Assembly: GCA_946800325.1 (NCBI GenBank)
Contig: OX326957.1
Span: forward strand, 51,703,798-51,767,797
DNA length: 64,000 nt
Source of the DNA: Luzula sylvatica
Taxonomy: Eukaryota > Streptophyta > Magnoliopsida > Poales > Juncaceae
Direction of reading: 5' to 3'
How positions within the stretch are numbered: position 1 is the stretch's first letter; each line of letters opens with the position of its first letter. The notes below the pieces were generated by a model, which saw nothing but the letters and a program-made list of their open reading frames with translations, was not told where the DNA came from and made no database searches. This document shows positions 1 through 12,010 of the stretch, one piece after another. A program made the translations under genes and the position numbers.

Positions 1-126
1 ATAAATTATTACAACACAAACATAGTTCGACGACGCAGACATACATAACCATTGTTTAAAAGTCAGACTTTGTTCCTCACAAAACACTCCATTTATTGCT
101 AAATAAATAACTAAAACGCCCAACAC

Positions 127-1656
127 TCAGGTTTTGCATTTCTTAGTGAAACTGGGAAGGCAAATCAAGTTGTATGCACCTGTACCTCTTGCCATGTCAA
201 TGTCTTGCTGATTGAAGACCATTGGCATCTGCTTCACAATGCATTCCACATACTTCACCAAGTAAAGGGCGCTATCTTCTGCATTCTGTCCCCTGGGACA
301 TCGACCATAACGTTCAACCCAATCTCCAATAGCTGCACAATCCATAGTTTCCTTCAAGTACTCCTTCCAGTCCTTCACGAAAGTATTAACCCTCGCTGCG
401 AAAGTGTCCACCTTGCCAACCGAATTGTAAATCGTAACCTCACTTTTTTCAAAATCGAAGACAACCAAAATCCAGTTGCGTCCAACGTTGAAAGGAAGGA
501 ATAGCCAACGGTTTGCGCCAAGTTCAGTCATAGATAATGCTTTGGCAGTGTCGACATCAAACTCTTCAGGAAGCATGCTAGGCACTAACACCTGATTAAA
601 GATATAAAAAGTATTGGTCAAGCCTAAATGTTCTTGCAATGTTTAGTAGTATTTTATATGTTTGAACAGATTACCGAACATGTCGGGCTGACATAACTCC
701 ACCGATTATACGGATCCATGCAGCATAGACACGTCATGTCCAGTAAGACATTGAGTAGCTGTAAAGATGACGAATTGTTACATATATGAATGAAAACTAT
801 ATATGTATAGGAGTAAAAATGTTGTTACCTTGCTCGTAATCTGCTTGCCTTGACACAGAAGTTCTATGTCCATCTTGGTGAACTTCTCCATTGGTTCAAC
901 CTTAAAACAGTCTGTGATGTAAGAATAAATAACGCTCTTCATGAAATTTGGTATTAGCTTGAATGGTGGATAGAGATTTTCCAAGTCTTTAGAGCAATAG
1001 GCGTCATTGCTGACTACGTTGTAATCACTGCCAGACTTCAACAGTTCGACTGCTTCGAAGGGGCTCTTGATTGAATTGTCTTCCGCGTCAAATCCTGGAT
1101 TCGAATAGGAAATTATATATTGTACTTATGGACATTGATAAAAAAAAAAAAATACCTAAGTCGAATGTAGGATTCGCACCAAATGGATTGTCAACCTTCC
1201 CCTTGGACTTGGTGTTGTCTGCTGTACTAGTCTGACCGGTAAACTGTTTCGCATAGCGTTGACCTAATTTCCTTTGGAGATCGTCAGTCTGGCATACCGG
1301 GTGTGAAGGGACATTGGATCCTTTTGCAACCGAATAATTTTCATTCTGGGGCGTTTGGTAGGACTTGTTATACACGCTGGTATCTGGTGTGTTTGTTACA
1401 TTCCCCGAAGATCCTGCTCCTGATTGTCTCGACGGTGTTGACTTGATGGCAACTGGTTGACTCACTGTATAAAAATGGACAGTGTGAAATTGAGTTCGTC
1501 AGAATTATGGTTTAATAAATAGTTACCAGCGATAGCAGGGTCGGAATTTGCCTTCCTTATCGGAGGTCGCTGAAATGAGCTCGAACCACCAACCTTCAAT
1601 CCCCCATAGTTCTTGACTGGCGACTGGTTAAACGAAGGGGTCGAACCACCGACCTT
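127..1656 (-). pseudogene. Ulp1-like (C48) C-terminal part of MULE-encoded protein, catalytic triad lost
   Basis: The C-terminal exons of the gene that starts at 15959. The coding pieces are about 1656-1530, 1450-1160, 1090-825, a short one near 765-670, and 639-127. The last exon has the Ulp1/SENP fold pattern: PFNVGRNWILVVFDF, VTIYNSVG and CPRGQNAEDSALYLVKYVE. In the family these places hold HW, the Asp of YDS, and DCG. Here they are NW, YNS and DSA, so the His, Asp and Cys are all replaced. The inferred exon near 765-670 also holds an in-frame TAA (about 706), unless its boundaries differ from mine. Upstream exons are low-complexity and Ser/Pro/Asn-rich, with a GLKVGGS repeat. Peptidase activity is not expected, and a structural role in transposition is only a guess. 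Confidence 0.65.
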
Positions 1657-1661
1657 CAATC
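1657..1661. repeat. Target-site duplication CAATC (left)
   Basis: The 5-bp direct repeat CAATC lies just outside the left LTR and recurs at 13778-13782 after the right LTR. It shows the element between them inserted as one unit. Confidence 0.9.
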
Positions 1662-2637
1662 TGTTGGGGAATATCCCCGGCCCCGGGCCCGCGCAGCGGA
1701 TATGTAGGCCCGGTCCGATTCCCCGATTCCCGAGATCACGCCACGACTTCGAGGGTACGATGCAAATAGAAGGTTAGATCCATACCAGTTCCAAATTGAT
1801 GGAACACGAAGGGTTGATCGCTGCCTCCTATTCCTTCGGTCACGTTGGTGACTTTACGCGCGTCCCATACCGTGCGTCCTTTACCGTTCGTTCCCGTTCT
1901 TCGATCCTTCGGTTCGATCACAACGGAGAGCCCCAAGTGTTGCTCCTCCACACGTATCCACCTTGAGTCGGAAGACGCCGGACACGGATACACCTGCCTA
2001 GACGATGTATCGGTGCACTTGCTTGATCTCGATCGATTCTCTATTAATCTCTCTTCGTGCCTTTTCACTCACAAAAGATCAAATCTGAATTTGCTCTTTT
2101 CTTGTGTCTTGGGCAGAATATTGCTTTGAATTACTTCTGAATTCCTTAGTGAAGATGAGAGAGAAAATCCTATTTATACCTAATAGGATAAGGATTAGCC
2201 AAAAGGCATGTATATCCAATATACACCCTTTCACACAGAAAACTGTATGAACCTGTTCAGTATTCTGTCCAGACGAAATTGATAAATTTCTCTGACAGAA
2301 AATCAACCAACACGAAAGTTGTAGATAATCTTATTATCTACACAACCCAATTTGGCCCAGCCCAATTGGAGTTCGTATGCAAAAGTTATGACTGTTTTAC
2401 TAACTGTATGTCATACTGTTGCACCCTTTCGGTATTTCACAGAAACGACACTTATACTTCGTTCATATGAAATATATTTCTACATGAAGGTTATAGATAA
2501 TCTAATTATCTATCTTACCCAATTTGAACCATTCAAATCGGATTTTCCTACTGAAAGATATGGCTACGAATGTACGACTACATTCGTTTATCCTTGTGTA
2601 CACTTTTACGGTTGATCCTGAAACTGTATTTCCTTCA
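1662..2637 (-). repeat. 3' LTR of the copia element
   Basis: On the minus strand it begins TGAAGGAAATACAG and ends in TTCCCCAACA, so it has TG...CA ends. A TATA-like GTATAAATAGG on the minus strand (about 2170-2180) fits the U3 promoter. It matches 12802-13777 over the whole 976 bp with one difference seen. Confidence 0.93.
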
Positions 2638-2650
2638 GTCTCCCACTCAA
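2638..2650 (-). other. Polypurine tract of the copia element
   Basis: The minus strand reads TTGAGTGGGAGAC directly against the 3' LTR. This is the usual place and form of a copia polypurine tract, which primes plus-strand DNA synthesis. Confidence 0.75.
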
Positions 2651-3950
2651 TTTCAGATCTACCTAAAAGGTACTCATGCATATCCAATACGCACGATTTT
2701 AGAGAATATAGCTCGCGTATCAAATACCAAGCTATGCACATCCTATGTGCCAATTTTATGATCAAGCCCGACTTAGTACGACTCGTTGTGTGACCATGTA
2801 GGTTCGACTTAACGATGGCAGTAGGTTGTTTCCAATACCTACAAGCTCATGAGCGGGATCTAGTCACTCCATCATAGCTACCCATGTTAAACGAATAATG
2901 ATTGTGATCATTGTGCCTATCTCGAATAGCGGTTACTAGTTCTCTTGTTAGCGATATCCGTTAATCAAAAGGCATGGTAATAGTCATCCTTATAATTTGA
3001 TTAACTACACTTATTCCCCGATTCCGAGTTGAGTTAACAAATTTCAATCGATATTAACCATTAATATCATTGACTGCGGCCGCAGGTTTCGTTAATCGAC
3101 TCATCGAGCGGCGCCTAAGAGATATCTCTTCCTTTCGGAATAAACAATTCCTATCTTGGAGACTCACATTGAATTCCGTGTTTCGGACAATACCCAATGA
3201 TGACCCTTTTAACTCCCTGTTACGGTGAGCGTAAGATCATATCAAAGCATTGTGTTACGCACGAAACGCAATCAATGATCCCCTCAAGTTTGAAGAATCT
3301 AAAACCCCATCCGTCGCAAGTCCATCTATAATGACTAAACCATGTCATGGTCTCGCGGCTTCGGTCATATCCAATACATGTAACCTAACATATATCTACG
3401 TTCCCGATTCGACAAACTCCTTTGTCCCATGATTAGCAAAACATAATCATCTCCTCGGCAAACGTACTAGTGTACGCGTTCAGTCTATTCCCTTGTAATA
3501 GTAATGCTTCTCTCTTAAGCAAACTGACCCGCGACTAGGGATGTTTAGAAATGACACTTTAAGTGTGACGGTTTCGCTGCACATAGTCCTCAACCATGTC
3601 GACGTCCACACAAGTTCAAATCAAGGTTCATGTAACAATCATATTACACAACCCAGCACACAGTTTTCATATAAGGTGAATGCATATTAATTTAAGTAAA
3701 CAAAATTTTAAAAGGGATGCATTCATATGGACTAAGTATTTGGGTGATACAACGTTTACCTATGGGTATCTCCATACCCATAACCTGCGAGGACTATCGT
3801 ATTAGATAACTACACTCTACTCTCTTCTTCCTCCTCTAGGTATCTCCATACCCATAGTCATCGCATGACAGTCACGCGCGACTAGAGAGAGCGGTTTTGT
3901 AAACGGGTCCGCACGTTCCCGCTAGTGTTAATCATCATCAGGATTGGAAC
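2651..3950. other. Decayed copia 3' internal region, no gene
   Basis: No open coding stretch is visible between the purine tract and the RNase H remnant. A short motif, TATCTCCATACCCATA, occurs twice (about 3767 and 3840). The rest looks like eroded element sequence. Confidence 0.5.
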
Positions 3951-6397
3951 ATTTCCAATACCTACGATCACATCTTTTCACAAAATTTCATGGATCAAAT
4001 GAAATTTTCTGAGTATTGGCTAGAAGTGGTTGTGACCTCGGCATTTTTGGCTTGTACTATTGCGTCTAACGCAATAAACAACCATAAATCCGATAACTCG
4101 TGACTACTAGAGTTTGGTCATGTATCCTTGATCCATACCACTTCCTTTTGCGATTAATAACCGCAATATACTCGCCACCGTAAATAGAATCATAAACTAT
4201 TGGTCTTGTGGAACCTTTCCACATAACCGTGTTTTCATTTAAGCAAAACATGTACACACTTTGTGATCGAAAGTCGTGCTACATATTTGGACGTGCTTCA
4301 TCTTTGGAAACTGTTGTTTGTTATAACTCTTTATAACCAACACGTCCTCCACACCATTATAGATAATAAATCCTGAATTCTTTCGCAAAGTATTCAAGGA
4401 TAAACTTCACCTCTATCAATACAAATCTCGATGGGTTTTAAATATACATAACCATTATGTATATATTTGTATAACCATTATACAATCACAAGAGTTAGTC
4501 TCATGTAATCGAATTACATTCAAACTCATGTGATTCCCATGAATTTTATTGACGGTGAACTAGACGCTTTATTTGTATGACAGATAGCCACATACATATC
4601 ATGACAGATATAATAGATCCTAACATCAAATGTAAGGCATCATATTATTACTTTTCGCGCTGCTTGATGTCTCACATCGAGCCGTTGAAAATTTCTGCCA
4701 TTCGACATTTCGATTTATCGCCTCCAAGGAGTTTACATGTTGAAAACCATTTTCAACAATATGTCGATATATGTGCTATAACATAGAACGAGAAACTTTT
4801 TAGATCTATCCTATAGATCTTCACGCTTAATTCATAAGCGGTCTCGTCTAAATCCTTTGTCGTTACAAGAAATATAGCGCAGCTCCCACTAACATTCATG
4901 TGTACACAAAGTTTCCATTCGTTTCGACAATTTTATAACAGTTTATAATTTTGTCAAAACGAATATTCCAATTCCGAGAAGCTTTCTCTAATCCATCATA
5001 TGGATCGTTAAAGCGTGCATATCTTATCCCCGATTCTTATGAATCGACAAAACCGTAAGGTTGTGTCAAGTACACATCCTTTCATAAAATTTCTGTCAAG
5101 AAATTCGGTTTTGACATCCATTTGGCCACATCACATAGTCATAATACGCGACCATGGCAAGCAGAATTTCGAGAATGGGAAAGCATGGCAACAAGCGAAA
5201 ACGTTTCTTCATAGTCCGACTATGAATTGCATGAAACTTTTCGCAAAAAGCCTCGCTTTACATATATGCGTATTCCTATCCATGTCGGTTCTTCATCTTG
5301 AAAAACCCACTCACATTTCACGGGTCTAACCTAGAAAGTAATGAAATCAAGTTCTAAACTTGATAATTCACATGGATCGAATCTCAGACTTCATGACACC
5401 ATGTCATGTGGAATCAACTTTTCATAGCATACTTGTAGGATATCGAATCATCATATGATTGCAATCTATCATCATTAGCCACGATAAATCCGTATTTACC
5501 GGCTTATGATATAGCCTACTTGATCTACGAAAAATTCCTTTGTGTGTTCGACTTGCGTTCATCAACTCTTGATGAACCTATGTCAACTTTCATCGGTACA
5601 ATGTTCATTTTTAAATCACGAACTCTTTCGAGATTTATTCTACTCCCACTAGCCCGCATAGAGAGAAATGGCACCAAGTTCCAAACTTGTGCGCATCTAG
5701 TCCTCCTCCAAGAAGGCATCTCTTCGAGCCACGAAAATCTCATTTTCGTCGGGACGTTTTAACTAATACCCTTTAGTTTCCTTAAGGATAAACGAACAAT
5801 TTCCAGATTTGGGATTGAGTTTAACCGAAACAAATTTCGAAATACACTCACGTCCTCAAATCTGTACAAGTGACAACTTCGGAACCATTCCGATCCATAT
5901 CTCATATGGCGTCTTTTGTACCGATTAGAAGGTTTATGGTTCATATCTTATATGCAACCATTCATTAGTGCCGCTGTCTCAAGGGCGTATCCCCAAAACA
6001 TTTTTGGGAGATCCTATTGACTCATCATTTATCGAACCATGTCCAACATGCGTTCATTTCCTCTTTTCGGACACATCTCAATGTTCCGAATAAAGGCAAT
6101 CGTGAAACGATTCCACAATCATAAATGATCATCAATATTCATAACTCAAATATCGCCTCTTCGATCCTATCGAAAGGTTTAGCTCAAATACTCGCCTTCT
6201 CGATCCTATCGAAAAGCTTTGATTTTCTTGCTTAGTTGATTTCGTATTTCGTTTTTGAAACTCTTTGAATCTTTCAAAAGTCTCTGTTTCGGCACGCATT
6301 AAATAGATATTTTCATATCTACTTTAACCATCCATAAACTTAACAAAATACCGATAGCCTCCTCTTGCCTCGGAACTTATCGGAACATCATATGTAA
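3950..6397 (-). pseudogene. Copia pol remnant: integrase, reverse transcriptase, RNase H
   Basis: The minus strand holds recognisable but broken copia pol. Going downstream along it: YRYFVKFMDG then FERFKEFQ (integrase core, about 6350-6240); FWGYALETAA (integrase end, about 6000-5965); CEWVFQDEE and, in another frame, DYEETFSLVAM (reverse transcriptase, about 5320-5150); and DSIYGGEYIA (RNase H, about 4190-4150, compare DSTTEAEYIA). Stops and shifts separate the blocks. A further integrase piece (LLGKTTNGIILQS, then GERSSELLE) lies at about 10395-10323, beyond the inserted Helitron. The order IN-RT-RH places it in Ty1/copia. No protein can be made from it. Confidence 0.75.
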
Positions 6398-6429
6398 ATA
6401 TAATTTAAATTAATATAATGCAACCCTTT

Positions 6430-8200
6430 TTGCGCTTCTCTCATAGAGCCACGTCACCCTCTTATTCTGGGCCGTTCGATCAAGATCGGACGGTCTAAAA
6501 TTGAATGAACCCGGCTTACATGATCCATGTTATGTTGTTATGGCACGGTTCATATGGACCAAGTCCACCCGGCCTTGAAATGGCCTCAGCCACTTACACC
6601 CCCTTCCCCTCTTCTCTCTCTTCATTTCGACGACAACAAAGAAGAAAAAATCGACGGAAACCCTAGAGGCGAAAAGGGCGAAAAAGAGACGAATCTGACG
6701 CCGAACAGGCGCGACGACGCCGGTGGACGGCGACGATCTCCATGGCAGGAACGTGCGTCGCTCTGCCTCTCTCTTTCAACCCTCTGAAGGAATCAAAACC
6801 CTAGGGTTTTTTGGCGGTTTCGTTCGAGGTCTTTGCGTCGCTTCTGACTTTTTTGCCAGGGACGCGTCGCCTCCCTCTGTCTCTGTTCGAACTGAAATCC
6901 GTCGCCACATAAGTTGGATCCAGTGGTCTCAGTTTTTGTCTCGGTCAATCTCTCTTCTCTGTCAATCGCTCATGTAAGTTTCTCTTGCTATTTTGCTTTG
7001 TCTACGTTCTCTTCTGATTTTGCTTCTCTTAGTGGGTGATTAGGTAGGTAAGAGTTGGTTTATTTTGTTTGTAATTTCAGATCGACAAACAGAAGATCTG
7101 ATTTTGCTATTTTCTAATTAAGATTTAGAATGGTTATGCTTTGTTTAATGATTATCCTATTTTTATGCAGTTGGTAACGACGAATCGGGGCTTCAAATCC
7201 CACATGCCCTGTCAAATATCGAAGTTAAAACTCTAACCTCAATGTTGCTGATTTTTGGCCAATATTAGTATTTCGACTTATTTTTTTGTCATTTTTTCCG
7301 ATGAAATAATTAGGTTCCCGAGAGGAAAAGACCGGACAAAGTAACCAGGACCTGTTTTCAGATCTCAAGTGTGCACCATCTGATTGCAGGAGCTTTTTTG
7401 TAAGTTTCCGCATCACATTGAGGTTCAGTTTGTTAATTTATTATTTGTTTTTTTTTATTAATTTCAAAAATCTCAGTTTTTTTTTTCAGATCCTAAAGTG
7501 ATTGTTAATTGAATTGGTGCCGTGGATCGATTGACGCGGATTTAGTCGTTGACCATGCACACCAGGTTTGTTCTATTATAAATGTAACTAATTTGGATGG
7601 TTATATGATTTTTTTTATAAGGTGTTTTTTGTAATTTTGTAATTTTAATTTTCGATAATGTATAGCCACACAAGCACAAGTTTCATTTGGAGCCATAAAT
7701 TCGGCAAAGCCGTTTAATATCCCCAATTTTTTATATACTGGTAAATCAAGTAAAACATTTTTTTGGACTAAATTGCATATATAAATCGTGCTAACAATTT
7801 ACTTTATCTATCTTTTTAGATGCATCATCCTCAAAAGTTGAGAAAGAGTATATCCAACCTTGCGTACGTATTTATTCACAACAATACCACTGGAGATCAC
7901 CAGTTGAATTTAATCTTTATAAATTTATATTTTTGTTATGATTATAATTCGAATTATCCAATAACTCTTCCTTTAAGACCACCCTATGCAGGGGATCCAG
8001 GTACTCGATCAAATTTTCTAATCCAACAAATCAAATTCTTAATTTCGATTTGGTTTAAATTGTGATTTTGATTTTGATTTTTGAAATTATAGAAATTCTC
8101 AACGAGGAGGAATTTGGTGATATTGCATCTACGAGTTTATTAACAACGAAGACCCAATCAAATTCAGCATGTGAACTTGGCCTGACAGTATGATTTTTTT
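6430..8200 (+). other. Captured gene-like segment in the Helitron
   Basis: This part is richer in G+C than its surroundings and holds short open stretches (for example 6527-6787 and 6723-6977) separated by T-rich blocks ending in CAG or AG, as plant introns do. No product is recognised. It may be a piece of a host gene's 5' region carried by the Helitron. The homology is unknown. Confidence 0.35.
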
Positions 8201-8478
8201 CCAAATTGACCCTAAATTTCGTACAAATTAGGAAAATAATAATTTAAGTATCGTTGATAGGAAACAAGAGAGGATTCCGCAATGTTTTTCAGTTTTTTTT
8301 TTCACAATTTTTGCGGCTCTTCTCAGAAAATCATGCCGTAAGCATTTCTAAGGGTATCCGTGACATTTCTAATTTTACAATTTATCTTTGAGTATTTGAT
8401 ATTTTCAGATTTTTTAAGTGTTTTTAATTTTTTCACAGTTCAGGGGCTTATTCGATATGGTCCTATTTTTTACTTTTC

Positions 8479-9060
8479 TGAATATCAGGGTATTTTTGAA
8501 ATTTTTATATTTTAATAGCGTATTTTTGAAATTTTCTTTTTCTAGAGGGGCGTATTTGATATTTTAAGGTTTTATGCGGGTATTTTTGAAAATTTTGCTT
8601 ATTAGAGGGGTGAATTTGATATTTTTAGATTGGAGAAAGATATTTTTGATATCTTGAAATTCAGAGAGCACATTTGCTATTTTTAGGGTTTTTATAAGTC
8701 ATTTTGGAAATTTTCGCCTCTTAGAGGGGTAATTATGATATTTTTATGATTCGGGAAAGTTGTTCTGAATATTGGGGTATTTTTCAAATTTTATATTTTA
8801 ATAGTGTAATTTTGAAATTTTCATATTCTAGAGGGGTGTATGTGATATTTTCTGGTTTTATGAGGGCATTTTTGAATTTTTTGCTTATTACAGAGCTGAA
8901 TTAGATATTTTGTGATTTTAGAAAGGTATTTTGGATTTCTATAAATTTAGAGGGGGCACATTTGTAATTTCTCGGGTTTTTACAAAATATTTTTGAAATT
9001 TCTTGCTTTTAGAGGGGTAAATCTGATATTTTTCAGATTCGAGAAATGCGTTTTGGGATA
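8479..9060 (+). repeat. Two-copy tandem repeat, about 290 bp, in the Helitron
   Basis: The block from GAATATCAGGGTATTTTTG (about 8479) to GGGAAAGTTGTTCT (about 8768) is repeated from GAATATTGGGGTATTTTTC (about 8769) to about 9060. Within each copy a shorter theme (TATTTTTGAAATTTT then AGAGGGG) recurs roughly every 60-70 bp. The copies have diverged and hold no ORF. Confidence 0.7.
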
Positions 9061-9224
9061 ATTCAGCTTCTTGCTCAGATTTTGCTATTCCTTTAGATTC
9101 TTAATTTTCTGTATAAGGTTGAAATAATGGAGGGAAATGTATTTCTGAATTTTGGACTGATTTGTTAATTTTTCGTTTTTGATAGGGACATGTATGAAAA
9201 ATCTCTTATTTTATGAACTAACAA

Positions 9225-9673
9225 ATAGGAGTGTTCAAACGGTTCGGTTTATTCGGATACCGAACCGAACCGGTCGAATTCGATTTGATAGGTTCGGTTT
9301 TTTGGTTTATTCGGTTTAAAAAATGGTATTGTTCGGTTTATTCGGTTCGGTTCGGTTTTCATGTGATGAAAACCGGTTAAACCGAACAGACCGAATAATA
9401 TTTCATTTTTCGTAATTTTTAATATAATAATGTTAAAATATAAAAAAATAATATAATTTTTTTTATCAAATAATACAATTATATTTTATAATATGTATTT
9501 ATATTTTTTGATAATAAAATATATTTTTTCGATAAATTTATTTTTATTTTAAAGTTACAATGTTTCTTATTCGGTTCAACCGAATAAACCGAATAAAATT
9601 CGGTCTATTCGGTTCGGTTTAAATTGGTTTGGCCTTATGCCGTTCGGTTTGAACCGACCGAATGCACACCCTT
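9225..9673. mobile_element. hAT-type MITE
   Basis: A 449-bp element flanked by the 8-bp duplication ACTAACAA (9217-9224 and 9674-9681). The ends are inverted: GGAGTGTTCAAACGG on the left against GGGTGTGCATTCGGTC read from the right. Both arms are built from GGTTCGGTTTATTCGG-like units, so the ends can pair over a long distance. The centre is AT-rich and there is no coding capacity. The 8-bp duplication places it with hAT elements. Confidence 0.85.
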
Positions 9674-10322
9674 ACTAACAAGTTGAATGTTATTGACCAA
9701 TGTCTTGGATTTAGCTAGGTTTGGTTTATCGGGTCGGGTTTGGTCCAAATTAATTAGAGAAAAAAAATTGCGCATCTTTTTACTTGAAGGGATACTACAA
9801 TTGGAAATTATGTTTCTACTTTTGGGCATCTTTTTTGTACAAAAGGTATACTACAACATTGTTCAACAAAATAGAATTCTCAAACAAAATAAAAAATATA
9901 TATGACAACAATATGATCAACACAAATTAAAACCCATCTTATGCAGGTACACAATTGGAAATGCTACAACACTGTCTAGCAAAACAAAAATCTCAAACAA
10001 AAAATGAACATATACTCGCACCAAAAGCAATTTATGTGTACTTATTTGTACTAATTTTCAAATATTCCTTTGATCTAACTTTGAATTTGTGTTCTATTCG
10101 TGATGTTAATTTCCATCTTTCATTATTTATTACAACAAATGCGATACAAAATCCTACATTTTTTTGTGCATTTATATAAATCATCATTTTTAACAATTAA
10201 ATGGCATTGTCTCGGTTTTGTTCGATGTTTTCATAGATTGTACTGATATTCATCGAAAAAATACTCATGCCAAACAATTGTTTTTACAACGAACCCGTGC
10301 AATTGCGCGGGTACCACACTAG

Positions 10323-12010
10323 TTTCCAATAATTCGCTGGATCTTTCTCCAATACTTTGGAGAATGATGCCATTTGTCGTTTTGCCTAATAAATAAGTAT
10401 TGCATTAATCAATCAAATCTAATTCGAATGATTCTAGCATTCCATCACATGGAATCTAGATACGCGTATCTCGTTTATATGGCCAAGACGGCAATGCCAA
10501 AAGAAGCAATCAACTTCTAGGTTTAATCCTCCTCGGATTTCACCATTCTTTGAGTCACTAGTTTGGACAACTCCTTGTCCGAACTTTCCATTTTGGAAAA
10601 CATTTTCCCAAAATACCCTTAGACATACATTTCTTTCGATCCCGCTTTTGAATTACAAGGACATCCACGCATCTATATGCATTGGATTCCACGGAAACTC
10701 TGAGCATCTCCAATTCAAATTTAAATCGCATCATATGCAATTTCGGGATCGACTTATCTATCGAATGCATATGATATTCGGTCACGAACATCAAATCTCG
10801 TACCATCAACACACGAGTGTTAATCAAAGACCCATAAGGCGTCTCAAAATTAACCTACTCTTTGAGCCGCATTGAGTCATTCAACGCGCTCTAGCTCTTG
10901 AAACTATTTCATGAGCGTTGTGTTTTACTTTCATATACACCCGAATTCTCAAAACAATTTTGAGAAATTTGCGTCTATACATGCCACCACAAGGCACGTA
11001 ATATTGTTCGATTCCTTCTTAAGTTTATCGAACCCGGCCTTCTCTAAAGCCAAAGCCTCGAGCCCCGAATCTACCATTTCCGTGTCCAACACGTTCCTTT
11101 AAGTCTAAGAACTATTCTTTGACTATCAAGGTTAATAACGGTAATTCCGACCCAAAAGCCATCTATCATATCGATCTAATCGATATATTTGGTGTTGCTT
11201 GAAAACATAATTCTAAACGGATGATGAAGATTAATTCCTAACCGTGCGTACTTAATCTATATGCTTATATGATAATTATATGATAGTGTTATTTTATCGA
11301 ATCGATAACCCTCATATCGATACGGGACTCCAAGTCCATAACACTCAAGATCCATATATCACGATCCTCCCATAAGTTGCTTTGGCAGACGAATGGGATC
11401 TCGCTATTTAGGTAGGATTATATCCAATCGCATCCAATGCGACTCTTGAACCTTTATAGGATTTCGGTGATGAATCGTATCCAATACAATCCCAGTTCCG
11501 TGTGTGCATCCTATCTATGCCCCGAACTTCCAATCAAGTCGGCTTTGGCCTCAACCCTTACTGGCTAGAACGGTTAAGTCACAACCATACTCATCGTATC
11601 GTTCAAATAAACTACTAATAAGTCGGCTTTGGCCTTAACCCTTATCAGTCCCTATTTAACGCTTGCCACCCCGTCGATGACTACAATAACCCATGTCGGC
11701 TTTGGCCTTAACCCATGTGAGACGTAGTACCGATCATAGTGGTTGTGAATATGGAAGGCATTTCCATGACTTAAATATTATGAGGGATCATGCCATTGCA
11801 CGTTTCTAAATCCGTGACATAATCCAATTATATCACTATCACAAGATTTTCATAAATGCATATGTATTTATTTGGGAGTCTAATTATTCTAAATAATTAT
11901 CTAATTATATGCTAGTATGATTGATGCCGATCAAATCGATATAAAGAACTCAATATTCCAAGTTGTGTAGCCAAAGTTATCACGAAAACAAAATCAGCAA
12001 CCAGAAACCA
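10323..12010 (-). other. Copia internal region, gag side, decayed
   Basis: After a short integrase remnant (10323-10395) no open gag or protease is visible. A motif GTCGGCTTTGGCC followed by TTAACCC or TCAACCC occurs three times (about 11538, 11622, 11695). The rest has only short chance ORFs. Confidence 0.5.

Larger units (their letters stand above)
6398..10322 (+). mobile_element. Helitron, non-autonomous, inside the copia integrase
   Basis: The 3' end is diagnostic. A hairpin, ACCCGTGCAATTGCGCGGGT (10293-10312), is followed after six bases by the terminal CTAG (10319-10322), with a T next in the host. Copia integrase sequence stops at this point and resumes near 6397, which brackets an insert of about 3.9 kb. 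The 5' end is not a clean TC: the junction falls near 6398-6401 by alignment, or up to about 6440. No RepHel helicase is visible. The first 600 bases (6430-7000) look like a captured promoter and first exon (CCCTAG motifs, a C-rich leader, a possible donor at about 6975), and a hAT MITE lies at 9225-9673. Confidence 0.75.

Noticed and set aside
1736..2068. 110-residue minus-strand ORF, with an identical partner at 12876-13208
   Set aside because: It lies inside the LTR and its partner in the other LTR. The copies are identical because the LTRs are. No domain is seen.
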